Origin: Eudorina sp. 2006-703-Eu-15
Lineage: Eukaryota; Chlorophyta; Chlorophyceae; Chlamydomonadales; Volvocaceae
Assembly (NCBI GenBank): GCA_003117195.1
Contig: BDSI01000011.1
Span: forward strand, 1,670,056 to 1,734,055
DNA: 64,000 nucleotides
Reading direction: 5' to 3'
Every line of letters starts with the position of its first letter. The first letter of the stretch is position 1. The position numbers were made by a program, and so were the translations under genes. This document shows positions 16,801 through 28,300 of this stretch, one piece after another. A model generated the notes under the pieces. It was not told where the DNA came from. It ran no database searches and saw only the letters and a program-made list of their open reading frames with translations.

Positions 16801-18908
16801 CCGGGTCGTACCGGGGTTGCACGGTGGGGAGGTTGCGGGAAACCTTCGGCGGCCGCACGACGGCTGTGCGATCAGGCGGCACTGCCGTGGCGTGGTGGTG
16901 CACACGCCATGCATGATACGGGGTGTTTCAGCACGTGTGTGTGTGGGGGGGGGGTAATACACCACCCTGGGAGAACCCCTGAGAGCGCTTGAGCGGCCGC
17001 GTCGGAGGGGGGAGGCCGCAAGCTGAGAGGTCCCTGCGCCCTTGTCCTTGGCGCGCTCCCCTGGTGCCCTGGCCTGCAATGCTCAAACTCACTTCTCACT
17101 TCCGTTGTCACGCTATGCGCTCCCCGCTGGCCCCGGACCCTGGGACAGTGTTGTCACGCTATGAGCCCCCCGCTGGCCCCGGACCCAGGGACTGGCTGTC
17201 GCCTCCTCCTTCCTCCCCTCCGTCGCTTCCCACGCACCTCCCCCTCCCCTCCGTTGCAGCCTGCTGTCCCTGAGCTGGCCCCGGCTCCGCAGCCTGAGTC
17301 TAAGCGCCATGGCCAAGCCCGAGGTGATGCCCGAGGCCCTGGACCTGCTGGACAACTTCAGGCACCTCACCTCGCTGTCGCTGTTTGCGCCGCTGGACTA
17401 CAGCAGGTGGCTGCTGGCTGGGCAGGGACGCAGGGAGGGAAGGGATAGGGTAAGGGTAAGGGTCAGGGCAGGGAGGGCAGAGGTCCCGCCATCGTGTGGG
17501 GTGGCGGCCAGGCCCCCCAGGACCTATGTCGTGGACGGCGTCCGTCACCTTCGCGTCAGCAACCCCGCGTCAGCAACCCAGCCGGGTTCTTACAGGGGGT
17601 TTGGTGCGGTCTTCTGGAGGCGAGGGACGTACCACAAACACGCAGAGCCCCCCGCCTGCGGCTCCCAGGGGCATATCAAGCGTTAGCTGTCCGTGAAACC
17701 ATTCCTCTCGGCGCCGGCGGAGGGCCTGGACCCCTCGCAACTCCACCCGCCTTACCCCTTGCCCCCCGCCCGCTCTCCCCGCAGCGACGACGACCCCTCG
17801 CCCCTCACGCTGCCTGTCAACCCACGCTACCTGCCCCGGGGCCTGCAACAGCTGGTGCTGGAGTGCGCCCACTTGCGGGACCTGCCGCACCGCACATCCG
17901 CCGCTAGCTCGCAAGAGCACCCGCAGCAGGAGCAGCAGCAGCAGCAGCCAGGGCCCAGCTCGCAAGGGCAGTCAAGCGGCGAGGCAGCAGCACGCGCGCA
18001 GCCGACGCAGGCCGAGGACGCGGCGGTTCAAGGGAGCGGCGGCGCATCGACCCGCGGGTCGGTCCTGCCGCGCCTGGAGCACCTGGAGCTCAACAGCTGT
18101 CAGGCCTCGGACGCGCACTTGGCGGCGCTGCTGTGCGGCGCGACGGGTGGGTGGGTGGATCCTGGTCAGGTTCCTTTTCTCCACTGACCATCATCCACTG
18201 ACGCTGCGTTCCCCGCCTGCGCTGTCCCCCTCCTCGCAGTACATATATATAATAATATACATATATATACCAATTTCCTATACCCTCCCCTCACCCTGCT
18301 CCCTACGTTGCGCCGCCTGCCAACCTGCAGGCCTGCGGCACCTGGAGCTGACGGACGTGGGCGGCATCACCGATGCCGCCCTCTCCGCCCTCCGCAGCCT
18401 CACCCGCCTCGAGCACCTGGTGGTGCGACTCAGCGGAACCGGAGGCGGCGCCGCAGCCGCAGCAGGCGCACCCGCCGCCCCGGGCAGCTCCGCATCCGCC
18501 GCCTCGGCCGGGGTCACTCACCGCAGCCTGGGGGCGCTGTGCAATGCGTCCATGCTGCGGCACCTGGAGTGGAGCCTGTCGCAGCCGCTGGGGGCCCCGG
18601 GGGCGCGGGAGGCGCTGTCCGGGGTGCTCTCCACGCTGGACGGGCTGCAGGAGCTGTACCTGGATGTGGTTCCGGAGCTGAGGGCAGGGACGGGGCCCGG
18701 AGGGTCGCGAGCCGCGGGGGAGCAGCGCGGCGGGCCGGCGGCGGGCGAGCGAGAGGGCGGCAGCGGCGCCTCAGCAGCAGCGGACCCCGGGGTGAAGTGG
18801 CGGGAGCGCCTTCAGCGGGCGTTGCCGCTGTGCACAGTCGCTGAGAGGCCGGGAATCGTGATATACGACTTATGGAACGACCGTACGGTGCAGGTGGTGG
18901 GGCTCTAG
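13895..18908 (+). CDS. Leucine-rich-repeat protein, function unknown
   Basis: Exons 14081-14371, 14768-15011, 15872-16350, 16664-16794, 17260-17406, 17785-18146 and 18331-18908 are phase-compatible. A tiny first exon, 13895-13912 (MEAVDQ), fits phase but uses a weak GTGCAG donor, so the 5' end is uncertain. The total would be 749 residues. Leucine-rich repeats recur through most exons: NLTSLQLLGG, RLTGLVSLSLRAS, GLTQLSLLPMG, SLARLHTLEFAV, FRHLTSLSLFA, LEHLELNSC and GLRHLELTDVGGITDAALS. The last resembles the cysteine-containing/AMN1-type repeat. Low-complexity Ala/Glu- or Gln-rich inserts interrupt repeats in the third and sixth listed exons. No membrane segment, kinase or F-box was seen. It is probably a soluble protein-interaction protein; its partner is unknown. 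Confidence 0.75.
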
Positions 18909-20833
18909 TTTTGGGTCTGGACGCTGCGGCAGCGACGCTGTGCTGCTTTGTCGGCACGGCCCTGCTCGGTGGACACACCTTGCCGCGAGGAGATCTGGCA
19001 ACGCAGGGGAACCTGGGGGGGAGCACAGCGGTTCTGTGCTTTGGGGTGGTTGCATGTGCGTGGGTGTATGCGCATGTGTTTCTCTGAGGCGGGGTAGGAG
19101 GGAGAGGGGGCGCAGGCGTCCGCCGCTCTGCTTTGGTTTGCAGCCTCCGGTCATCTCTCTGCCTACCACGTCCATGGCCATCTATCTGTCGGCTTGCTGT
19201 TCATCCACGGCGGCATCTGTCCGGCTTGAATGAGGGTGGCGCGCAGGTGTCAATGGCTGTCCAAATGCCAGCAGACCGATGTTGATAATCGTGCAAGGGG
19301 CTGGCTTCTGACACAGGGAAAGCGGCAAGCGCATGTTGGTCAGACAGGGCAGGGCAGGGCAGGGGACAGCGCCACCTCAGGGCCGCTGCACACCTGGTTC
19401 CTTGCGGTTGGCGCTGCGATGGCGCGTCGGGCGGAGGGGCGCTGTGATGGTTATGAAGGCAGCGGGAGGGTGGGCATCGCGGATCATCGTGTCGGCCATC
19501 TGTGTCATTTCAGTACGTGATTTACCCGGGTCGGCGCAAGTACAGTTGCCGCGCCGCCAACCAGCGGATGCGGCCCCGGCGGGTCGGTTGGTTCGGTTGG
19601 TTTGTGTGCAGGGTGCTGTGTTACTGAGGCCATGAAGTGATGGAACCGACGGCCATTACACTTGAAATTCAATTAGCTTCGCAGTTTGCACGAACCTGAC
19701 CCGCGGGTCGCGACGGAATTTGTACGGCCCGCTGACCCAGAGCCAGCTGAGAGGCCTGGGGCCACCGCAGCGAAGCACACCTCCTCGATTCGCTTGTTCC
19801 CTGACCAGCGACTCGCACCCTTGAATTGATCATCGCCACTCGGTCGTGTCCTTGGCCAATACCTCCCCATGTCGTGATGTACGATTTGAAGCGTAAGGCA
19901 TTACGCATTAGATGCCATGAAGCGGCTTGACGCACGCGGCCAGCGCCTGTCGCGCCTCCGCTGCTCGTGGCCACTCCTGCATCGTCGTCGTATGAGGCGA
20001 ATCTGCGGGAGGTCGCTGAACAGTTGCTCCCTTTCCCTCGAGGCGCATCGAACGGCTCGAAACACCGTCACATGACGTATGCTCGCATGGCACCGGCCAA
20101 ATCCGAATGGTGATTTTTTTCGACGGCATTGTGCCTCTTGCACTGCCCTCTAACCCCATATGAATGAATGGATGGACGAATGCTGCGGCACACCCCTACC
20201 AGGGGATCGTGTGCCAGTCAGAGCGTGTCAAGAGTCAGTCAGGCTCCGCGGCGTGCTTAACACTACTTAGGGAAACACCGCTTTGTCACCTCCACCCTCG
20301 CCCCCAACCACAGCGTTGTCCCTTGGTGCGCGTGAGCTCTTGGCGACTCGGCGACGTAGCTGCCATGGCAGTCTCCAGCCCTCAGGCACCACGGGCAGGC
20401 ACCGTGCAAGGGCCCCAAGTTCCGGCCAGCATGGATAAACTACAAGTACATTTCGCTTGAACAAGAACCTCGGGATGTTTGTGATGGTCATCGGCTTAAT
20501 TCCGTCGCAGCGTTGGAAAGATGGAAACGACATGCTAAGGTGTTTGTCTCGTTGAGGCCATGGCCAGTAAAGTCGTACAGCACGATGCCTGCTTTATGCG
20601 ATTATGTAAGTGGAAATGATGAACTTTTGCGCACCACCGTTGGGAGACTGGGGAGTTGCAAGACTCCTGGTGGTACGGCGTCTATGAGAATGAACGAAGT
20701 GCGCCTGCTGGTGACCTGAAGCAAAAGAAGAATATTGTGACATTGTATCCAACCATGTGGTAGGGGAGGTACAACGGTAGACGAGCAACGCCTCGGGTCC
20801 TTGACAATGAAGAACGGTCCCTGCTGAACCAAT
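18909..20833. other. Intergenic region, no supported gene
   Basis: The left part should contain the 3' UTR of the leucine-rich-repeat gene and the right part the promoter of the kinase gene. GC falls towards 20833. No TGTAA was seen soon after 18908. Frames are short and conflict between strands. I found no RNA gene or mobile-element signature. Confidence 0.4.
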
Positions 20834-23450
20834 ATGGGGAATCTATGCGGGAAGCCTGACAACAGCTCACCCAAAGCATCAGTTCCCGTACCACCAGCCG
20901 CAGCTCAATCTGCTCCCGCTCCAGCGACTAAGATACTAGACAGCCCAGCGCCCCCCCTTCCGACGCCCGCCCCTACAAAGCCAGCGCCGCCACCGCAACA
21001 ACCAGTATCACCTCCAAAGGTTGTGGAGGCTATTCCAGCCGTCGCCGACGAGAAGTCTCCGGGAAGGCGACGCTCTCAGGACCACGATAACGGGGTCAAG
21101 CACGAGGAGATTGAACTTATCAAGCAGAAATCAGCAGAGCCCATGCCGCCAGTTGGCACTGCACCTCCGGCTGCCAGCCCCAGGGCGGTTGTAGAGCCAG
21201 CAGCGGAACGCACGTCGCCAAGGGTGCCCGGCCCGCCCGCATCGAGCGGGCCGTTGCCAGCTGTGCCTAACGCTGCCGCTGCGCAATCACGTCCTGGGTG
21301 AGGATTTTAACGTTGGTCAAGTTTGTTGTTTGTGAGCGGGAACCAACGGTGCCTGTTGGGATGCTTGTCTACTTCAGGTCCAAGCTGCGAACGGACGTAA
21401 AGCTCCGCGATGTCTATAAGCTTGGGAAAACGTTGGGCACAGGAGGTGGGTCGTAATGTTTTGAATGTTTCCTGTTGAAGAAACGGGTTGAAGAACTCGA
21501 TAGGTTCGGTTTGCAGGCTTCTCGGTCGTCAAGCTTGCCACCGACCGCAACTCTGGCGTCGAATATGCGTGCAAGATTATGGCGCTGCCGCCCGTGGGGC
21601 AGGAAGTTGGGGAGAACGAGAACACTCGGTAGGGTCGAGTTGCGGCTGGCAAGTTGCGAGCTAGTTTACACCAGCCGGTCGATGAACATACCCGGGCCTT
21701 CATTCTGCGCAGTGAGGATATCTTTAAGGAGATCGACCTGCTTTGCGGAATGAACCACGAAAACGTGATTTTCCTGAAGGAGTACTTCGAGGAGGGCAAT
21801 AAGGTATGAACTTGTGGGCAAGCCCCCCGATGGAGCCGTGCATGTATTGAATGATCCGGTGGGTTCCCGGGCCAGGTGTACCTCATCACGGAGCTGCTGA
21901 CGGGTGGCGAGCTTCTGGAGGCGGTCCTAAAGCGTGGGAGCTACTCGGAAGCGGAGGCCAGGCTGTGCTTCGTCCAGGTGCTTCGCGGCATCGAGTACCT
22001 GCACAGCAAGTGAGTAGGGTTTCGACATTCGTTGTGATATCCCTCTATGTGGTTGTTGGGAAGTCGTGCATCTGGATGCGTGCAGCCGTACTAAGCCTGC
22101 CCGGATGGCTTCTGAGCGGGTTCAGACATTTTCGGAACGCTTTCCTCCCAGAGTTTTATTATGCCGGTTGGCCATGGAGCTGTTCCTCTGGTTTCTTGGT
22201 ATGGTCACTGCGTTGGGTCACTGCGTTGGTTGACTGGGTCGCACCATCCGTACAGGAATGTTGTTCACCGTGACCTCAAGCTGGAAAATCTCTTGCTGGC
22301 GAAGCAGGACGATATCAGCCTTGTCAAAATTGCCGATTTTGGACTTGCCAAACATGCCGTGAACGGCATGCAGACCATCTGCGGGACTCCGCAGTATGTG
22401 GCGCCCGAGGTCATTGTCGGCGCCAAGGGACACGTGTACGGTCCCGGCGTGGACATGTGGAGCGCCGGCGTTGTGCTGTATATCTTGCTGGGCGGGTACC
22501 CACCCTTCTGGAGCGACAGCGAGCCACAGCTGTTTGATATGATCCGGAAGGGCAAGTACAGCTTTGGGGACCCTGTGTGGAACAAGGTCTCGGAAAGGTA
22601 GGTGACGAGTGATAGTTTTAGCTCTAGTAATGAGTGAAGGCATGAGTGCGTTCAAGTAGCTGATGAATGTTGTCGTCCGTTGCGGAGGCGGCTCACTGTG
22701 CTCGCTTTGTCGTTCCGTTTCCCCTGACAGCGCGAAGGACCTGATTCGGAAGCTGCTGGTGGTCGATCCCACGAAGCGCCTCACGGCCACGGAGGCGCTG
22801 CAGCACCAATTTATCCTCGAAGGCAACTTCAACCCACCGTCGACACCGAAAGGTAAGATTTCCAAGCTCTGGCACAGACATGTGTAACAGTACTTGCTTA
22901 CAAGGATCGCCAATATTGTACGCGTGCAGGGCCGCGATGAGTAAACCGCTTGAGCATGGACATCTGGAGATCGCGGTCTGTTAAAATCTGGATCTGAAAA
23001 GCGCTGAAAGATAAGGGGATGGCCGGCGTATATGACTAATAAATGGGCCTGGTTAAGATGCGCGCAAGACAGTGTACTCGAGGTCGTATTCAGGGACATC
23101 GACCAGCACCTGCTGGATCTCCGGGCGCAGCGGTCATTGACAGTGTTTGTGGCGTGCGGAGCGCGTCTATGCTGGGTTTCTGGTTTTGCTGATTAAACGT
23201 GTGATATCGCGTTTCTAACGAAGGTGTCTGTATAGTTGCATGAGAGGGTGAGCTGATTCTGATGTGTGCAGCTCCACACGGCAAGGGACACGGCTGGTTT
23301 AGTTCTGGGCGTGACAAGGTCGACCTAAAACTGCGATGGGGTTACCTAAACACATTGCCAGGACTTCAGGGTCGTGCCCCGGATGATGCTATGTGCGTCA
23401 CTGCACAAACACAGTGTTTACACTTTAAGCTCGCTGAATTGGCGCACTAA
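20834..23450 (+). CDS. CaMK/CDPK-like serine/threonine protein kinase
   Basis: Eight exons join in phase to 503 residues: 20834-21297, 21378-21445, 21517-21628, 21713-21803, 21876-22009, 22256-22597, 22731-22852 and 23272-23450. The start MGNLCGKP is a classic N-myristoylation plus palmitoylation signal, implying membrane attachment. Residues to about 160 are Pro/Ala-rich and disordered. The kinase domain has a GTGGFSVV glycine loop, YACKIMA (ATP lysine), HRDLKLEN, ADFGLAKH, GTPQYVAPEVI, and VDMWSAGVVLYILLGGYPPF, all typical of the CaMK group. No EF hands were found, so it is not a canonical CDPK. The final exon (APHGKGHGWFSSGRDK) is less certain; an in-frame TAA at 22885-22887, inside a TGTAA, would end an intron-retained form. 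The acceptor before EDIFKEIDLL has alternatives. Confidence 0.88.
23418..23422 (-). promoter_or_regulatory. Candidate TGTAA poly(A) signal for SmD1
   Basis: Plus-strand ttaca reads TGTAA on the minus strand, about 380 bp past the SmD1 stop. TGTAA is the usual poly(A) signal in volvocine algae. If used, the SmD1 3' UTR would overlap the last exon of the convergent kinase gene. Confidence 0.35.
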
Positions 23451-23799
23451 AATTCAGACTAAATTCTGTGTGACGCCTTCAAATGATGAAGATTGCCTCC
23501 GTAATGTCCACGCGACTGCCTCCGTACTCCAGGTTGAACTCCTAACGCCATGAAAGAGCCGCGTGATCATCGTCGACCCACAAAAACAAGCCACCCTTGG
23601 CATGCAAACTTTGATTCCGTGACATGCAAGCACACGAACTCGCTTCATTCCGCGTCGTCCAAGAACACCATCCCCATCAACACCTCGAACCCTGCTACCG
23701 AGTGGTCTCTCGGCACCGCAGGTTGCCCTGGCAGCGACCCTCCCGTTGTGTGCAGCATTGCTTGCGTGGCTCCAAACTCCGGGAAGCGCATGCACGCCA

Positions 23800-24515
23800 T
23801 TACCGGGCACGACCACGTCCACGTCCGCGTCCACGTCCCCGACCTCTCCCGACAGCTGCACGATTGATGGGGCAAGGGGCTCGATTAGACCTTTTTGCGC
23901 GTGACTTTCGACGAATGCCAAGCATACGCACGGCACAGCCAACAGGTGAGGGACAGGAGCCAAGCACATAAACTGCAGATAGGCATGCGACGCTGTTGGC
24001 GCACCTGTCCTGACTTTGGTGGGGCGCTGCTTCGGTTTGTCGATATCAACCAGCAGTGTGTCGAGGTTCAAGCTGTCCGGCAAGATGTAGTACCGAATGG
24101 TGTTTCCGCGGACGCTGAGGTGGTCCATGCTGACGGGGTTTTTGCCGCGCGGTGTGAGTTTGACGGCTTTGAGGTGCGTGTTCATAGCAATGTCGACACC
24201 TGCACGGACAGCCAGGGGCGGCGCCAAGATATATAGTTTGGTAACATGCGCGCCCCATATTACTCGGTATCAACGTTACCAAACAAAGATCGTAACCCGC
24301 TGGGCTTGGGGCCAGGAACCCCAACACAGTTCGCCAAAACAACACCAACCTGCAATCGTTCCCTGAATGACTGTCCCATTTTTTAGCTCAATCTGGACTG
24401 TCTCATTGGCGAGCTTCATGAGAAAACTGCAGCGAAGCAAGCACGGCACGGGTGTCAAGGTGGCCCTCACGAGACCGAATCAACAGCACCCCACGCACCG
24501 AACGAGCTTCACCAT
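23800..24515 (-). CDS. SNRPD1: Small nuclear ribonucleoprotein SmD1
   Basis: Core Sm-ring protein of spliceosomal U1, U2, U4 and U5 snRNPs. Four exons, 24515-24499, 24426-24350, 24199-24005 and 23855-23800, join in phase to 114 residues, the usual plant length. The first exon is only 17 bases (MVKLVR with a split Arg codon) and was found by matching the conserved start before [14 protein letters not shown]. Sm1 and Sm2 motifs are present: [26 protein letters not shown] and [17 protein letters not shown]. The C-terminus is an RG tail ([16 protein letters not shown]), the type methylated on arginine before snRNP assembly. The gene converges on the kinase gene and diverges from the calcium-channel gene, with about 790 bp between the start codons of the last pair. 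Confidence 0.97.
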
Positions 24516-25303
24516 TGTTGTTCTTGGGCCTTAAAGGCCCAGAAATTGCGGGGCGCCGCCTTGTTTGCCGGAAAGCTGTAAGGCAACCAAAGATCTCGTC
24601 GATACTGCGACCGGTCCTACGTATCGATAATCAAGCTGCTCCGGATTTGTCACTACTTGAATGATGTTCAACTTCTCGTTTGTTGCTGTTGGCAACGTCA
24701 AGGAAAGAATAAGGCTTGTACGGCGTATGGAGTATAGGAACTGCTGTGTAGCAGACGACCTGCCACAGGTACTCGCACAACTTATTACCTAGCGCACGCA
24801 TTGAAACACGTACTGAATACATTCATCGATTTCCTCCCTGCAAGCTTCTTGTCTTCGGGTGTGCTTTGTCTCGAAGTAAGCTGTCGACCTTATTTGCTAT
24901 GACACTTCGACCTCCACTCTAAGAACGAAGTTGGTAAGGCATCGTTATGTTGCAGCTAGGGTTCGCGTAGCTCAGTCTGGTGAGCCGCGTACGTGTGGGC
25001 TTTCTGACAGGCAGCCGGAGGCTGCTCGAAGACCATTGGCACAAACAGCTTAACTGCGTAGCATAATACCAGTTTGCTCCAGACGTCCGACCGGACGTCC
25101 AGACATCGTCCCAGACCAATACATGTCAGTCTGCGCGATGAGAACGTCCGCTGAGCGCCTGGGCAGGCGCGATCGCAATTGCGTAGGCTTCTGAGTGGAG
25201 GGACATAGACTTATACGTGCCAGTCAGCGTCGGCGCTTCAACTTTGGCCTTGTCCGGAGGCCAAGACTTCAGCCAGAGTTGAGGCAGGACTGGCGGTGGC
25301 ATC

Positions 25304-28300
25304 ATGGAGGATCTTGCATCACGCTGCCTCAAATATGGTGACACTATATACTTGAAGACCGATGGAAAGCAGGCGTTTGTCAGTGCGCATGACCGCACGA
25401 CGCCCCAGGTAGGGGCAGGCAACCGTGCCCCGCAGGCCGGCACATGGGCTGTTGGCTGAGGGGCTTACCACGTGTGCATGGCAATTGCACGAGGGAATTT
25501 GTATTTGTATGATCGTGCATACCCTTAGGCACCCACCGGTCCCAAGGGCTCCCCGTGCCTCACGCTCTGGGAAGGCGGCTCCCAGCTGCAGTACACTCCA
25601 CGTTCTCGCAGCTGTGCCCTTGAAGAGGGCTGTAAGACGCACAGCATCACGGCCTGTGCCAGTACAGTACCGAACACAACACGCTTGCAAACGCTGCGGG
25701 CTGTGTCACGGCCAGCTGTAGCGCATCGCATGTGGCGATTGCCAGCCGACCGCACATCTGCCCATGCATGCCGCCACGGTGGGCCGACTCGTGTGTTTTG
25801 GCTGGGAGACCCGATATGCTACAGCTTCCATGGCACCGGATTCCGGATGGTTCGTCCCGTGCCCATGACCCGGCACACGCACAGCCGGGAACGTGTGGCG
25901 GCGGCGTGCACGAATGATTTCGGGGCCCCTTCGCGGCCTGCGGTTCGTTCAACTTGGGGTCGCTGCTGAGGCTGGGAAGGAGCTGCTGACGGACACGGCA
26001 CCGCACCCTGTCTACGTTTGTTGTCCCTCCGCCTCTGTCTCCGACTGCGCCTATCACCTGCATGTCGCCCTGCCCTTCGATTCGACCGGCAGGTTCGGAC
26101 CGAGGAGCTGTCGGAGGGCGCGGACTCGCCCCCGGACCTGAAGGACTGCCTCTTTGAGGTGCGGCGCTGTGGGGTTGCGGCGGCAGAGAGCGGGAGGCGG
26201 GCGGCTGTATGCGCATATGCAGTCCACAGGACAGGCCGGTGACTACGGTCTGGCCCCCGGGAGGCTCCTTGGGGCGCACGCGGCAGCTCCCTTCCACAAC
26301 TCGCCGTCTGACGGCAGGCGCCTGGGGTTCAGCGGCTGCCAGGGGGTCACGAGAAGGAGCGCCTAGCGGATGCTGCTGCTGCGGAGCCGGCGTTGGGATG
26401 TAGCAAAACGATTTCGTTGGGCTGGCTTGCTTGATTCTCCCCACGGACCGTGTGGCACGGGGACGGGGGGGTGGTGGTTAAGGAGGCGGGCGTCGCGCAA
26501 GAGCGCCCAGGAATGCGCGGCCGCTTAGCGGCTCGGGTCAGTTCAGTTTCACGGTGGCAAGGGGGAGGTGCCGCTTAGTGGCTCGGGTCAGTTCAGTTTC
26601 ACGGTGGCAAGGGGGAGGTGCCGCTTAGCGGCTCGGGTCAGTTCAGTTTCACGGTGGCAAGGGGGAGGTGCCGCTTAGCGGCTCGGGTCAGTTCAGTTTC
26701 ACGATGGCAAGGGGGAGGTGCCGCTTAGCGGCTCGGGTCAGTTCAGCTTCGCGGTGGCAAGGGGGAGGTGCCGTGTGGCCGGGAGCCTGAGTGTGCCCGG
26801 GCTTATGCCGTTCTCTAACCCCCTCGCCCCCGAATTCGTTCCTGGCCAGGTGACTAAGAAGTTTCAGTACACCCAAAAGAAGTCCCTCATCGTGGAACTG
26901 GCGCGGAATGGGGTGGTGCCCGAGGAGGCTCTCGCCTCGGACTCGCTCAGGTGGGTCGAAAAAAGGGGGGAGGCGGAGGGGGAAGGGGAGGCGGAGGGGG
27001 AAGGGAAGGCGGAGGGGGAAGGGAAGGCGGAGGGGAGGGGAGATAAGCGCCGGGAGCGGGGCGAGCGCCGGCAGCCTTGGCTGCCTGCACTTGAGTGCAG
27101 CTTTTTGGCATTTTGCTTGTTGGTCAGCCGGGGGCCCCAAATCATTGTGCTCTTGGGCCCCGAGCCGCGCGTTTTGCGTCGGACGAGGGGCGGCGAGCGG
27201 CTCGCCAAGGCGCACAACCTGCGCACCATAGCATCTCGGCAGGCACGCATGCTGCCACCGCACCCAGCACCCGGCGGTCCACGGAACGGGCCCCCCATGG
27301 CATCCATTGCCATAACCCGCCCGCCCCCTTCACCCCACCACCACCACCACCACTACGCAGCAACTACGAGGAGGTCCTCATGACGGCCGTCAGCAAGCCC
27401 AAGGTCCGCCATAAGCTCATCTCCATGTTCAACGCCTACCAGCGGGAGAAGCGCACCAACGCCAACGAGTTCCGGCAGGTCGTGGGCGAGTCCGTACTGT
27501 ACGGCCAGGTGCGGTCTCGTGGAACGGGGACGGAACCATGGGCCGTGCGCTCCCCGGGCTCTTGGCACGGGCGGGCGCCAGGCCAGATGGCCTACCGTTC
27601 CAGGGGGCAGTCCTTGGCAGTCTCTCCCACTGCTGATTGGCCCCCATGCCCGCGTGCCCAACCCCGAACAAACCCACCCGGACAACCGCCTTCTCGTCTC
27701 CTCACCCGCGGCCTCCGTCCCCCCAGGTCGTCCAGCTTCGGCACGTGCCCACGGGCAAGTTCGTGACCATCAAGCGCACCGCCGCCGACGTGGAGCGCGG
27801 CGCGCTCAAGGTGGTGCTGGAGGAGGGCGGCCAGGAGGGCTCCTGGTTCCAGGTGTTCTCGGGCTACCGCACCAAGCCCGAGGGCGCGAAGGTGATGCCG
27901 GGCGAGGTGGTGGCGCTGAAGGGGCTGGCCTTCAGCGGAAACGGCCTCCACGTGTCAGCCGGCGACATCTGGGACTCGACCATGCTGCCGGTGGACAAGC
28001 ACCCCTACGTAATGTCGTCCAAGGAGGTGAGAACGCCCCACGCGGGCTGTGGGGTATTGAAAAGCAAAACCAGCCTGTGGCTGTGAGGTTTGAGGGCTGG
28101 AGCGGGAGGGTGGGGCCGGCGCGGGAGGGTGGTACGGTAACAGGATGAGCGCGTGGGAGGTCCCACACACCAAACTCTACACGTCCAGCGACAACAGCGA
28201 TTGGGTTGATGGGTCGCTCCCGCCCCGCCCTGCCCTGCCCTTAACCACGCTTCTGTCGGCCGTGTCCGCCGCCTGTCCCACCCGCGCACCCCAGGTGTGC

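Noticed and set aside
18240..18275. AT-rich tatatat run that could be a promoter
   Set aside because: It lies inside an intron of the leucine-rich-repeat gene, with downstream exon phase intact. There is no sign of a new start.
24962..25040. tRNA-like start (cgtagctcagtctggtgag) between SmD1 and the channel gene
   Set aside because: Only the A-box resemblance holds. The acceptor arms do not pair, and GCTCGAAGACC is a poor B box, so no cloverleaf forms.
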